From NCBI GenBank assembly GCA_019828595.1, contig JAHQRK010000003.1, forward strand, positions 1,922,001-1,986,000: 64,000 nt of DNA, written 5' to 3'. A model generated the notes under the pieces. That model saw nothing but the letters and a program-made list of their open reading frames with translations, was not told the DNA's origin and did not search any database. Source of the stretch: Aphanomyces cochlioides. Taxonomy: Eukaryota; Oomycota; Saprolegniomycetes; Saprolegniales; Verrucalvaceae. Positions 1 to 9,700 of the stretch are shown one piece after another. The position numbers and the translations under genes were made by a program. Within the stretch, counting starts at the first letter, position 1. Each line of letters starts with the position of its first letter.

Positions 1-875
1 GCTTTCAAAGATCTGGAGAGACTGTTACGAGACACTTGCGTTCGGTCTTGGAGGCGATGAGAAAGTTGTGCCCAATATACATCAAGATACCATCACCAAA
101 TGAACCAGTGCACTCGAAAATCCGACACAGCCCCAAGTATTTCCCATTTTTTGAGAATTGTCGTATGGCAATTGATGGTACACACATCCCTGTGTCTGTT
201 CCACAAGACCTTGCACCACGATTTCAAAGCCGAAAAGGTGTTACTATGAACATGTTAGCCGCCTGCGACTTTGATATTATGTTTACGTACGTTTTGGCCG
301 GTTGGGAAGGAACCGCCGGCGATGGCAAAGTCTATGAGGATGCTTTGAGAAATGGATTGACCCTGACGCCCAACAAATTTGATATCCTTGATGCCGGTTT
401 TGGACTTTCCAAAGCTGCTCTGACTCCTTATCGTGGTGTCAGGTATCACTTGAAGGAATTTGCGCGAGGTGCACAACCTCCTCGCAACAAAGAGGAGGTA
501 TTCAATTTACGCCATTCTCAGCTTCGGAACGTTATCGAGCGAGCATTTGGCATACTGAAGAAGCGGTTTCCTGTACTAGTGCACCCAGTGGATTACGATT
601 ACGAGTTCCATGTACACTTGGTGATGGTTTTGTGCATGCTCCACAATTTTATTCGAATGCACGGAGGTAGAGATTCTGTTGAAACTGAAGCCATTGAAGA
701 ACTCCGCAACCAAATCCAGCAACCAATATCGGATGACAATGAAACCTCTTTGAGTACTGAAGCCGAGAGCGATGAAGCGAAATCATGGAGAGACGATATA
801 GCAGTGGCAATGTGGTCTCAATATCAAGATACACTACGTCGACGCCGTAGACGAAATAGACGACGCATAAATTAA
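1..875 (+). CDS. PIF/Harbinger-type transposase, 5' end cut by the window
   Basis: The frame is open from base 3 and ends at TAA; 290 residues are visible. It begins FQRSGETVTRHL, the usual N-terminal helical motif of Harbinger (DDE_Tnp_4) transposases, so the true start lies outside the window; the TTG at 36 is not a start. The catalytic carboxylates are all present: D in AIDGTH (about residue 58), D in LDAGFG (about 130) and E in NVIERAFG (about 179). Family motifs RKG, NMLAACDFD and PYRGVRYHL are also visible. The C-terminus ends in an arginine-rich tail. The family performs cut-and-paste transposition into short TA-rich targets. No frameshift is seen, so the visible part could be functional. 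A Myb-like gene converges on it 20 bp downstream, the usual two-gene arrangement of Harbinger elements. The family assignment is secure; activity cannot be judged from a truncated copy. Confidence 0.93.
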   Translation, partial: FQRSGETVTRHLRSVLEAMRKLCPIYIKIPSPNEPVHSKIRHSPKYFPFFENCRMAIDGTHIPVSVPQDLAPRFQSRKGVTMNMLAACDFDIMFTYVLAGWEGTAGDGKVYEDALRNGLTLTPNKFDILDAGFGLSKAALTPYRGVRYHLKEFARGAQPPRNKEEVFNLRHSQLRNVIERAFGILKKRFPVLVHPVDYDYEFHVHLVMVLCMLHNFIRMHGGRDSVETEAIEELRNQIQQPISDDNETSLSTEAESDEAKSWRDDIAVAMWSQYQDTLRRRRRRNRRRIN

Positions 876-895
876 AAAGAGAATTGCATTGAGTA

Positions 896-1801
896 CTAAC
901 TGCTTTCGCTTTGCTTCAGTGCAATTTGGCGTCGCAACCAGATTTCTTTTGAGCCACCTTTCATCCGGAGAAATTGAGCGGCTTTTGATTTGTTTTCCAT
1001 GACTTCGTAAGCAAAAGCCAATTCACTATCAAGCAAAACATCACCAAATTCGTCTTGAAGTGCGTCTATAGCCAGGACTTCCACCGATTGTTTTGATGCA
1101 TCGTTGGCGCTTGTTTGTTGAAACGTATCATGCAAAAAATTCAATTCTTCACGTCCTGCCGCCCGCAATTCTTGCATTTCGTCGACCAGGACAGATGCTA
1201 AAGATTTGCGGCTTTGCTTCGACGAACGCCTATCCGATGGAACCGAGGAACGCTTTGTCGTCTGGTCACTTGATTCAGTTGCGGTTCTTATCAACTCCTC
1301 TTGATGATCAGAGCTATGTGTAGACTCTGCTTCTGAATCTTCGGAAGCATGACGTTGCCATACAAATTCTTGATCGGTTGACGCAGAAGAAAATTCACCT
1401 GTTGCTAGAGTCCCATCAAATAGCTGTTGGCAGTATGGGTATTGAGCAAACGTCTTAGTCTGCCAGAGAGCCCACTTCTTTGGTTTGTCTTGTAAAAAGT
1501 GCGACCATGAACTCTCCAAACAAACGAATCGGCATGTTGTTGCTTCAAATCCAACTCCAGACGTCTTTATAATTTGTGAGACTTGGGAGTATTGTTTTTT
1601 GAGCTCTTGGCAGCGTGACTTGACTTGGTCCCGTGTATAATGGATGTTGTGGTTACTGTTATGTTTGGCGGTTGCCGCTTGCCATGCCTCGCGCTTGAAG
1701 CCACTGTTGGCACGTTTTCCAAGAACATGTACTTGGTGAATCATGTCCTTCAACCACGTGATGTCATTGTCATCGGTCCAGCTAGCCCGGCTGTCATCCA
1801 T
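896..1801 (-). CDS. Myb/SANT-like DNA-binding protein, probable Harbinger partner
   Basis: The protein has 301 residues if it starts at the first ATG (1,799-1,801); the frame is open further upstream but only to a TTG. It ends at TAG (896-898). The N-terminal 100 residues look like the Myb/SANT-like domain (Myb_DNA-bind_3 type): conserved tryptophans at about 8 and 16, a basic helix around residue 60 (QVKSRCQELKKQY), and FVCLESSWSHFL after it. A Ser/Thr/Glu-rich linker follows (about 130-215), then a helical C-terminus. In Harbinger transposons such proteins bind the terminal sequences and help import the transposase into the nucleus; that role is inferred from the family and from the convergent transposase 20 bp away. 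A CCAAT box lies about 70 bp upstream on this strand (1,873-1,884). It could alternatively be a host trihelix-like factor. Confidence 0.8.
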   Translation of the reverse strand: MDDSRASWTDDNDITWLKDMIHQVHVLGKRANSGFKREAWQAATAKHNSNHNIHYTRDQVKSRCQELKKQYSQVSQIIKTSGVGFEATTCRFVCLESSWSHFLQDKPKKWALWQTKTFAQYPYCQQLFDGTLATGEFSSASTDQEFVWQRHASEDSEAESTHSSDHQEELIRTATESSDQTTKRSSVPSDRRSSKQSRKSLASVLVDEMQELRAAGREELNFLHDTFQQTSANDASKQSVEVLAIDALQDEFGDVLLDSELAFAYEVMENKSKAAQFLRMKGGSKEIWLRRQIALKQSESS

Positions 1802-1872
1802 TTTGCTCCTCTTCTCTTCTTCTTTCGAGCGCAAATTTCAGAGTGATTTCAAGTGAATATCTCTATGTTTTC

Positions 1873-1884
1873 ATTGGCTAAAAT
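1873..1884 (-). promoter_or_regulatory. CCAAT-box motif upstream of the Myb-like gene
   Basis: ATTGGCTAAAAT on the plus strand reads ATTTTAGCCAAT on the minus strand, about 72 bp before the ATG of the Myb-like gene. The same 12 bases recur at 2,771-2,782, and ATTGG/CCAAT pentamers are frequent from 2,480 to 2,780. CCAAT boxes at this distance are common in eukaryotic promoters. The assignment rests on position and motif only; the 12-mer could instead be transposon-derived sequence. Confidence 0.3.
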
Positions 1885-2019
1885 TTCTGAGCAAACTGGC
1901 GTCCCAGACAGACCAAATTCGGAATATTTAATTCGGTCTTTTTAAAAAATTTCAAAAATACAAAATATCTGATATTTAAATTATGTGATAATTTACAATG
2001 AATATCCAGACGAGCCCTA

Positions 2020-2130
2020 AACAATAAGCCTTGGTATGATGTGCCACAGTGGTTGTGTGTCGAGCGATTAGAATCGCCACCAAAGAAATAATTGTTTAGA
2101 GCACAAACTCTCTTGACGAATTTGCTACTC
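2020..2130 (-). repeat. Inverted duplicate of 6,349-6,475
   Basis: On the minus strand this stretch matches the plus strand of 6,349-6,475 over about 110 bp with few mismatches and one 11-bp indel. Both copies keep one reading frame containing SKFVKRV, ALNNYFFGGDSNRS and SYQGLL. The conserved frame suggests an exon fragment of an unrecognised gene or mobile element carried into both places. No family is assigned. Confidence 0.8.
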
Positions 2131-2135
2131 CCCAA

Positions 2136-3099
2136 CGACGACCTAACCCTACATATTGGATAAAATATTCTATCTAAATTGTTGTCGTACTGTCAAATAA
2201 CTAAAAAGCAGTAGAAGTAGCGCTCCACAAACGGAACTTGGGCAGATCTTGTACGCTTGCAATCATACCACGTGGGCGACGTCAGACATCCGCCCAGAAA
2301 ATTGCGCTCACCGAAGCGAAGCGGAGGTCGAGTGTAAAAATTTCTGCAGGCGGATGACTCGGAGGAGGAAGCCCCCAACATGCACCAAAAAGGGTTCTCT
2401 TTATGTTTATTCTTATCGGGAAAGACGGCAGGTAGGCCGTAAGGCCGTGCCGCCACTCTGACGAGGCCTGTTCAGTTTGATTATGATTGGCTGAATGTTT
2501 GTTACTAATTCGTTATGATTGGCAGATTATTTTATCCAATGGATTGGGCTTGGACGTCGCTGGAGTGGTCATTTAAGGGGCTCTAAAATATCTACCTCCA
2601 ATAAAGGTGGATGAATTTGACTACCGAGCCAATCCATCTGCAATCCCACTCGACTTGCGATTCCAAACACTGCACGATTGCCAAGGTTAAGATGTCGTCG
2701 TGATTGGGCACAGTGTTGTCCTGGCTCAACCGTGTTTTGAAATCGATTTTGAATCAAACGGGACTCTCTGATTGGCTAAAATCCCCATATTTCTTCCACT
2801 TGCAGAGACGTTGGCAGGTTGAAGAGCCATGTCGATGACTGCGCGAGCCATAGCAGATGAGCAAGACACAAGAAACACTACCATGCACGCTGTATACAGG
2901 TATTGTCATCTAGTCTTGGGAGTCTCAATCACTAGTTCCATTTATGCTTAACTTCAAAATGAACAAATCGATTAGGAAACCAAGTCGATTCTTGGTAAAA
3001 AAGAAAATAGGTGGCTGAAAAAAAATAACTGAAGACCTTGAAGTCTTGAAATCGTGTGCATGAGAGACATTTTGTCCCATCCATGTTAAAACTGGATCC
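2136..3099. other. Non-coding stretch, CCAAT-rich, no recognised gene
   Basis: There is no convincing gene here; open frames are short and lack family motifs. TATGATTGGC is repeated at 2,482-2,491 and 2,514-2,523, and ATTGGCTAAAAT recurs at 2,771-2,782. An ATG at 2,829 opens a 23-codon plus-strand frame (begins MSMTARAIADEQDT) ending at a possible donor, AG|GTATTG, near 2,899. It could be a first exon belonging to the degenerate plus-strand gene copy that follows, but no splice partner could be confirmed. Confidence 0.5.
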
Positions 3100-4391
3100 A
3101 GATTGCCAACTTCTCATAGCATTCTTCAACTCTGACCGTCAGAGTTGAAGAACAGGCTGCTTGGCTAGGTTTGGTCATCCCGTCGCACGGTCGGTCCTCA
3201 ACTCTCTTGTAGAAACAACAATATGCACAAGACGACCAAACCTTGGTACACCCACCACTTCATGGCGAGGACACACAATGACGATCCATCAGGGGGATGA
3301 TCGACCGGCCTGCCACGAGCAGCCAAGACAGCGATACGACGTCTGACGAGCACACTCGCATTCCGTCGAGTTTGACGAAATCTCTTCGACGCCACTCGTC
3401 GACTTGACATTATCTACAACAAACATGTTCCTGACGACTCACAATCTTGTTGTCTTAGGTGTTGGAAGAGCAAGATACACCACAGCTACGCACGATTCAT
3501 CGAGAATTCGATGAGATGATTGCCCAAGCCTGATCCCCCCACACTGCGTCGACAGCATTCAAGGTAAACTCACTAGCATAACCCAAAAATGTTATAGCAT
3601 GGTATAGACTGTCGACATGACCAACAACCAAGACGATACACTGTAATCATGTGAAAAGGGCTCTTCGACGTTTTCCAGTATTTGACACGCTCTCTCGTGA
3701 CATGCGTCATTCATTTTATAGAGCATGAAAACGTCGAAAGTTAAAATCGATGGGTCAACAACGTCCTCCAAGTCAAGTCCATGACAAATGACCGGGTGCG
3801 AAATCATCTCACCAATGACCGACCGCCTTGGACCTCCTTGGCTAAAACGAAGAAATTGTCAAGCTTACGAGTTGATCTACGTGGAGAATTGGATCATTCC
3901 TTCCCTGAACTGGACTTTCAATTTGACAAACAAGCACGGCAATATACTCAAGACAGTTGAGAAACAGCGAGCCTAAAATTCACGACAATCTCAAGTATGA
4001 TTACAAGAGTCTATACTTATCTATGTGCTGCTTAGTTTGTGAAGCAAGTCGTTATGTCTCACCGTAATATCCGTCACAGCTACGCAGAACTTGTGGTCCA
4101 CGACAAGACGCACAGAACACATGGAATGATACTCAAATGCCATTAGAACATGAGCCCTCCTTCGTCCGTGGACGCTTCGAGCCAACCGAGCGGCAACTCC
4201 AAGCGCCATTGAACCAAATATCGACACCACGAATTTTTCATTCAACACAAGAACTATGAGGCCGAGATTCAATCACTGGAAGCTCGCCTACACGAGGTGC
4301 GATCATTTGATACATTTTCTTCAGTTTTGATGGGACGAAGTAGGCGCTGGAGGACAAACATGCGTTCCACGACGAGCTCTGTGAGTGGTAG
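3100..4391 (+). pseudogene. Broken plus-strand paralogue of the giant coiled-coil gene's 5' part
   Basis: This copy follows the minus-strand exon/intron order of 63,190-61,989 piece by piece. A matching acceptor lies at 3,211-3,212. An acidic exon has a 1-bp frameshift, and its donor is mutated from GT to TT. The exon LEEQDTPQLRTIHREFDEMI (from 3,462) is nearly identical to the intact copy but hits TGA at 3,531-3,533. The next exon (3,608-3,677) has an in-frame TAA. Exon MKTSKVKIDGSTTSSKSSP (ATG at 3,725) stops at a TGA. Two of its introns (3,564-3,607 and 3,678-3,721) are 44 bp, against 45 and 44 bp in the intact gene. Shortened coiled-coil exons follow (3,841-3,976), then a 41-bp intron (3,995-4,035). 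Last comes a diverged repeat unit with a 47-bp intron (4,297-4,343) and an exon ALEDKHAFHDELCEW that ends in TAG. Several independent lesions make this a pseudogene. Confidence 0.8.
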
Positions 4392-4436
4392 GACGCCTTT
4401 TCTTAGGTTCGTCGCGAGATAATTCTCTTGACAAAT

Positions 4437-4735
4437 CTCAGAGAGGGCGACTTTCCATTCACGAAGCTCGTCCTGGAGCTCGTTTTTGTCCTCCAGCGCC
4501 TACGCCATTCCATGAATAAAATGTATCCAATGGTCGTACCTCGTGTAGGCGAGCTTCGAGAAATTGAATTTCGGTCTCATACTTCTCGTGTTGAAGGGAA
4601 AAGTCTTGCACTGGGGGCTGTGCTCGAGCTCTTTCGTCTTGTAAATCTTTTTTCGCTCGCTCAAGCATCTGACCGAGTCTGGTACCTGAACGAGTTGGTT
4701 CTCGGCGACGTGTAATTCGTGTTAGGCCTACACCA
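4437..4735 (-). pseudogene. Diverged single repeat unit of the coiled-coil family, inverted
   Basis: On the minus strand this reads as an exon A-like coiled coil (MLERAKKDLQDERARAQ ... YETEIQFLEARLHE, ending at 4,540). A 40-bp intron follows (4,539-4,500, GTACGACC ... GGCGTAG), then an exon of exactly 63 nt (4,499-4,437), the same size as exon B of the array. The 63-nt exon matches exon B at about 9 of 21 residues, including the heptad leucines. After it the donor GT is absent (GAG followed by ATTTG), and the frame upstream is interrupted, so the unit looks dead. It faces the diverged unit at 4,236-4,391 in convergent orientation, forming an imperfect inverted repeat around 4,392-4,436. Confidence 0.75.
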
Positions 4736-4921
4736 CGCGACGAATATATATAAATTTTAATTTTGAATTGTACCTCACAGAGGGAGTACTCGTCAGAAAA
4801 TGAAAGAGCTCATTATGTGTTCATCGAGTCTGGGGCGGCGACTTGTTTGTAGCAGAGATTAGTTTTGCACTGAAGAAACGTTTATTGTTATCACTAACTT
4901 CTTGGAAGAATTCTCAATCAG

Positions 4922-5110
4922 TATTGTTCACTGAGATTTATTGGAGGCAGATATATCTTCTGGGGGAAAGGCTTGCGAAATTACCCTATAAAACCGAGGG
5001 AAAATAATTTGGCAAGAGGTGGTCGCACATGCAGGACCTGCTTCTTCTTCACGACAAAATGAGAAGGATGGATTGGCAAGGTCTGATTTAGTTCTCTATT
5101 CTTATCAACA
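4922..5110 (+). repeat. Degenerate direct copy of the 5,150-5,340 sequence
   Basis: This stretch aligns with 5,150-5,340 in the same orientation, sharing words such as TTTGGCAAGA and CAAAATGAGAAGGAT, with many substitutions. In one plus frame both resemble SSGE..REI..., WQDLVAYTGANFSR and RQNEK, but this copy has a stop after the first third. It appears to be an old duplicate of an unrecognised coding fragment. Confidence 0.6.
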
Positions 5111-5137
5111 GGGATAATTTTGTCGAGATTCAAGTCG

Positions 5138-5500
5138 GTTAAGCGCAGGAAATGTTCACATCGGACTAGAAGAATATATATCCTCTGGGGAAATGCTCGT
5201 GAAATTATCCTTTATCTGCCTCAGGAAATCAAGAGAAGGATGCTTTGGCAAGATCTGGTCGCATATACAGGAGCTAATTTTTCTCGAAGATAAAATGAGA
5301 AGGATCAATTGGTATGATCTGGCTTCGTATTCTGTTCTTTACTGTGAGCGCCATCTTTTGAATTGAAAGTTATGTGCACAATAAAACTCCAACACTGATC
5401 TCGAGGCACGCAAATCTCGCGATCTACATGAAAAATAGGCAAACTGTCCTCAAATGATGCTTCATGTTGCAAATTTAGTGGGCGCAAGCATGGCTCGGAA
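5138..5500 (+). repeat. Left arm of a 0.3-kb inverted repeat
   Basis: This arm is the reverse complement of 6,040-6,349 with high similarity (roughly 90% by eye). Inside it a plus frame gives EEYISSGE then a 1-bp frameshift; the partner arm keeps that frame intact (EEYVSSGENAREIILYLPQE) to a donor-like GTAAGA. The opposite strand of the outer part holds a 95-codon open frame (5,592-5,305) with LQHEASFEDSLP and CWSFIVHITFNS. No domain is recognised on either strand. It may be a fragment of a mobile element or duplicated gene. Confidence 0.75.
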
Positions 5501-6039
5501 TTCTGACTCTTGATGGTGTATATACGGCGAATAATTGGCACAAGACACGAACGAGCATGGTTCCGAGAACGAGTGCGACGCTTATCCTTCATCTATTACC
5601 AGTTAGGTATACATTCGAGGCATATTGGTTAATCCTCAGACGCTGAGGGCGACAAATATCTCAAGTCGCTTCACGAGCAGCTGGTGTTTTGCATTTTATC
5701 CTTCACGCATCGTGTTGTGGTGCACAAGGACAGTTTCTTTATTTTAAATCTACTAGACCATTTTCACAAGGAATTGCATTTTGTTTCCACGCGTGTCTGA
5801 GATTACATTCAAGCTCGTCTTTCATAAATTGCTACCTAGTTCTCCGTGATTTCAGAGACGGTTCAAGCGTGTAGACCCCTCGCTCAGGGATGAATTTATT
5901 CATTTATAGCCAGCCATGCGTCCCAGATACTACTCGCTAGTTCTTGTGAAATTCATTCAGAAAAGGTCATAGAGCAATGTCATGACGCATATTCTTATAT
6001 AATGTTACTGAATATATTCAATCGCAAAACTGAAGAATG
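5501..6039. other. Loop between inverted-repeat arms, nothing recognised
   Basis: About 540 bp lie between the two arms. A 61-codon plus frame (5,689-5,874) has no recognisable motifs and no splice context. No RNA gene, tandem repeat or mobile element is seen. Confidence 0.4.
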
Positions 6040-6349
6040 GAAATAAATTTGCAACATGAAAAGCCATTTAAGGACAGTTTGCTTGACTTGCATGAGTTGA
6101 ATGCTGGAGTTTTATTGTGCACATAACTTTCAATTCAAACAATGGCGCTCACGGTAAAGAACAGAGATCTTACCAATTGATTCTTCTCATTTTGTCGTCG
6201 AGAAAAATTAGCTCCTGTATATGCAACCAGATCTTGCCAAAGCATCCTTCTCTTGATTTCTTGAGGCAAATAAAGGATAATTTCACGAGCATTTTCCCCA
6301 GAGGATACATATTCTTCTAGTCTGATGTGAACATATCCTGCGCTTAACC
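6040..6349 (-). repeat. Right arm of the 0.3-kb inverted repeat
   Basis: This is the reverse-complement partner of 5,138-5,500. Read on the minus strand it keeps an open frame of about 50 codons (VHIRLEEYVSSGENAREI ... FSRRQNEKNQL), followed by GTAAGA, a good donor. This arm is therefore the better preserved coding copy. It abuts the 6,349-6,475 duplicate directly, so both segments may have arrived together. The family is not recognised. Confidence 0.75.
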
Positions 6350-6475
6350 AGTAGCAAATTCGTCAAGAGAGTTCGTGCTCTAAACAACTATTTCTTTGGT
6401 GGCGATTCTAATCGCTCGACACACAACCACTATGGCACGTTTTGTCATGCATCATACCAAGGCTTATTGCTTTAG
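6349..6475 (+). repeat. Inverted duplicate of 2,020-2,130
   Basis: On the plus strand this reads SKFVKRVRALNNYFFGGDSN and onward, nearly identical to the minus strand of 2,020-2,130, with an 11-bp insertion near HASYQGLL. Together the two copies bracket the degenerate left-flank mosaic (2.1-6.4 kb). Confidence 0.8.
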
Positions 6476-6548
6476 CTCCATAATATATATACGTCCATTA
6501 AATTAAGCAACACCTAGCAAAAGACACTTGCACCACATTGTAGACAAA

Positions 6549-6561
6549 GCCGTATTACGGC
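6549..6561. promoter_or_regulatory. Perfect 13-nt palindrome just after the giant gene's stop codon
   Basis: GCCGTA-T-TACGGC begins 10 bases past the stop codon (6,572-6,574) on the minus strand. It could form a small hairpin in the 3' UTR. No AATAAA is seen in the next 100 bases of that strand. A role in 3'-end formation is only a possibility. Confidence 0.25.
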
Positions 6562-6571
6562 ATATCAGTCC

Positions 6572-6703
6572 CTATGCGATAACGGTAGTGGCGAAATCTT
6601 GCATTTTCAAATGCTGAGTCAATTGAAGCTTCGCCTCGACATGCTGAAGCTTGGACTGCGTGCAACGCAACTCTTTGGTCATCTGGGAATTTTCATCGAC
6701 CAG
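6572..6703 (-). CDS. Terminal exon: half repeat exon A, half unique tail
   Basis: The acceptor GAGTAG (AG at 6,705-6,704) is the standard unit acceptor. The exon opens with the usual LVDENSQMTKELR, has one difference from the array (Arg to Cys, CGT TGC ACG), and from QSK onward leaves the repeat for a unique tail: LQHVEAKLQLTQHLK, then MQDFATTVIA, stop TAG at 6,574-6,572. It has 43 codons plus the stop. The unique part continues the heptad pattern (L, V, L, L) and then ends. This exon gives the array a genuine C-terminus in the correct frame, hard to explain if the array were non-coding satellite DNA. Confidence 0.75.
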   Translation of the reverse strand: MVDENSQMTKELRCTQSKLQHVEAKLQLTQHLKMQDFATTVIA

Positions 6704-9700
6704 CTACTCGGTTTGATGAGATATAAATTGTTTTGCTATGTCGCATTATACCTCTCGTAGGTCGATGTCGTACAGACGGAGCTCCTCCTGGAGGTGTTGA
6801 TTGTCTTGAAGGAGCTACGCCATGCGATCAAATCCATGTTTTTTGTATGGACTGGTCTTACCTCTTGGATTTGTGCCTCATAGGACTCGACTTGCGCCTG
6901 GTCAGTATCGCGTGGGAGTTGCGATGCATGGTTGAGTTGGTCGACCATGGCGAGCAGGCGGATATTTTCACCCTTCAGACCTTCCAAGTCTTGGAGTCGC
7001 GCGAGTTCAAGTTGCTCAATCTTGGACTGCGTGCGACGCAACTCTTTGGTCATCTGGGAATTTTCATCGACCAGCTACTCGGTTTGATGAGATATAAATT
7101 GTTTTGCTATGTCGCATTATACCTCTCGTAGGTCGATGTCGTACAGACGGAGCTCCTCCTGGAGGTGTTGATTGTCTTGAAGGAGCTACGCCATGCGATC
7201 AAATCCATGTTTTTTGTATGGACTGGTCTTACCTCTTGGATTTGTGCCTCATAGGACTCGACTTGCGCCTGGTCAGTATCGCGTGGGAGTTGCGATGCAT
7301 GGTTGAGTTGGTCGACCATGGCGAGCAGGCGGATATTTTCACCCTTCAGACCTTCCAAGTCTTGGAGTCGCGCGAGTTCAAGTTGCTCAATCTTGGACTG
7401 CGTGCGACGCAACTCTTTGGTCATCTGGGAATTTTCATCGACCAGCTACTCGGTTTGATGAGATATAAATTGTTTTGCTATGTCGCATTATACCTCTCGT
7501 AGGTCGATGTCGTACAGACGGAGCTCCTCCTGGAGGTGTTGATTGTCTTGAAGGAGCTACGCCATGCGATCAAATCCATGTTTTTTGTATGGACTGGTCT
7601 TACCTCTTGGATTTGTGCCTCATAGGACTCGACTTGCGCCTGGTCAGTATCGCGTGGGAGTTGCGATGCATGGTTGAGTTGGTCGACCATGGCGAGCAGG
7701 CGGATATTTTCACCCTTCAGACCTTCCAAGTCTTGGAGTCGCGCGAGTTCAAGTTGCTCAATCTTGGACTGCGTGCGACGCAACTCTTTGGTCATCTGGG
7801 AATTTTCATCGACCAGCTACTCGGTTTGATGAGATATAAATTGTTTTGCTATGTCGCATTATACCTCTCGTAGGTCGATGTCGTACAGACGGAGCTCCTC
7901 CTGGAGGTGTTGATTGTCTTGAAGGAGCTACGCCATGCGATCAAATCCATGTTTTTTGTATGGACTGGTCTTACCTCTTGGATTTGTGCCTCATAGGACT
8001 CGACTTGCGCCTGGTCAGTATCGCGTGGGAGTTGCGATGCATGGTTGAGTTGGTCGACCATGGCGAGCAGGCGGATATTTTCACCCTTCAGACCTTCCAA
8101 GTCTTGGAGTCGCGCGAGTTCAAGTTGCTCAATCTTGGACTGCGTGCGACGCAACTCTTTGGTCATCTGGGAATTTTCATCGACCAGCTACTCGGTTTGA
8201 TGAGATATAAATTGTTTTGCTATGTCGCATTATACCTCTCGTAGGTCGATGTCGTACAGACGGAGCTCCTCCTGGAGGTGTTGATTGTCTTGAAGGAGCT
8301 ACGCCATGCGATCAAATCCATGTTTTTTGTATGGACTGGTCTTACCTCTTGGATTTGTGCCTCATAGGACTCGACTTGCGCCTGGTCAGTATCGCGTGGG
8401 AGTTGCGATGCATGGTTGAGTTGGTCGACCATGGCGAGCAGGCGGATATTTTCACCCTTCAGACCTTCCAAGTCTTGGAGTCGCGCGAGTTCAAGTTGCT
8501 CAATCTTGGACTGCGTGCGACGCAACTCTTTGGTCATCTGGGAATTTTCATCGACCAGCTACTCGGTTTGATGAGATATAAATTGTTTTGCTATGTCGCA
8601 TTATACCTCTCGTAGGTCGATGTCGTACAGACGGAGCTCCTCCTGGAGGTGTTGATTGTCTTGAAGGAGCTACGCCATGCGATCAAATCCATGTTTTTTG
8701 TATGGACTGGTCTTACCTCTTGGATTTGTGCCTCATAGGACTCGACTTGCGCCTGGTCAGTATCGCGTGGGAGTTGCGATGCATGGTTGAGTTGGTCGAC
8801 CATGGCGAGCAGGCGGATATTTTCACCCTTCAGACCTTCCAAGTCTTGGAGTCGCGCGAGTTCAAGTTGCTCAATCTTGGACTGCGTGCGACGCAACTCT
8901 TTGGTCATCTGGGAATTTTCATCGACCAGCTACTCGGTTTGATGAGATATAAATTGTTTTGCTATGTCGCATTATACCTCTCGTAGGTCGATGTCGTACA
9001 GACGGAGCTCCTCCTGGAGGTGTTGATTGTCTTGAAGGAGCTACGCCATGCGATCAAATCCATGTTTTTTGTATGGACTGGTCTTACCTCTTGGATTTGT
9101 GCCTCATAGGACTCGACTTGCGCCTGGTCAGTATCGCGTGGGAGTTGCGATGCATGGTTGAGTTGGTCGACCATGGCGAGCAGGCGGATATTTTCACCCT
9201 TCAGACCTTCCAAGTCTTGGAGTCGCGCGAGTTCAAGTTGCTCAATCTTGGACTGCGTGCGACGCAACTCTTTGGTCATCTGGGAATTTTCATCGACCAG
9301 CTACTCGGTTTGATGAGATATAAATTGTTTTGCTATGTCGCATTATACCTCTCGTAGGTCGATGTCGTACAGACGGAGCTCCTCCTGGAGGTGTTGATTG
9401 TCTTGAAGGAGCTACGCCATGCGATCAAATCCATGTTTTTTGTATGGACTGGTCTTACCTCTTGGATTTGTGCCTCATAGGACTCGACTTGCGCCTGGTC
9501 AGTATCGCGTGGGAGTTGCGATGCATGGTTGAGTTGGTCGACCATGGCGAGCAGGCGGATATTTTCACCCTTCAGACCTTCCAAGTCTTGGAGTCGCGCG
9601 AGTTCAAGTTGCTCAATCTTGGACTGCGTGCGACGCAACTCTTTGGTCATCTGGGAATTTTCATCGACCAGCTACTCGGTTTGATGAGATATAAATTGTT

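Noticed and set aside
2193..2456. An 87-codon minus-strand frame as a gene
   Set aside because: No recognisable domain, no splice or promoter context, and an unconvincing composition; likely a chance open frame.
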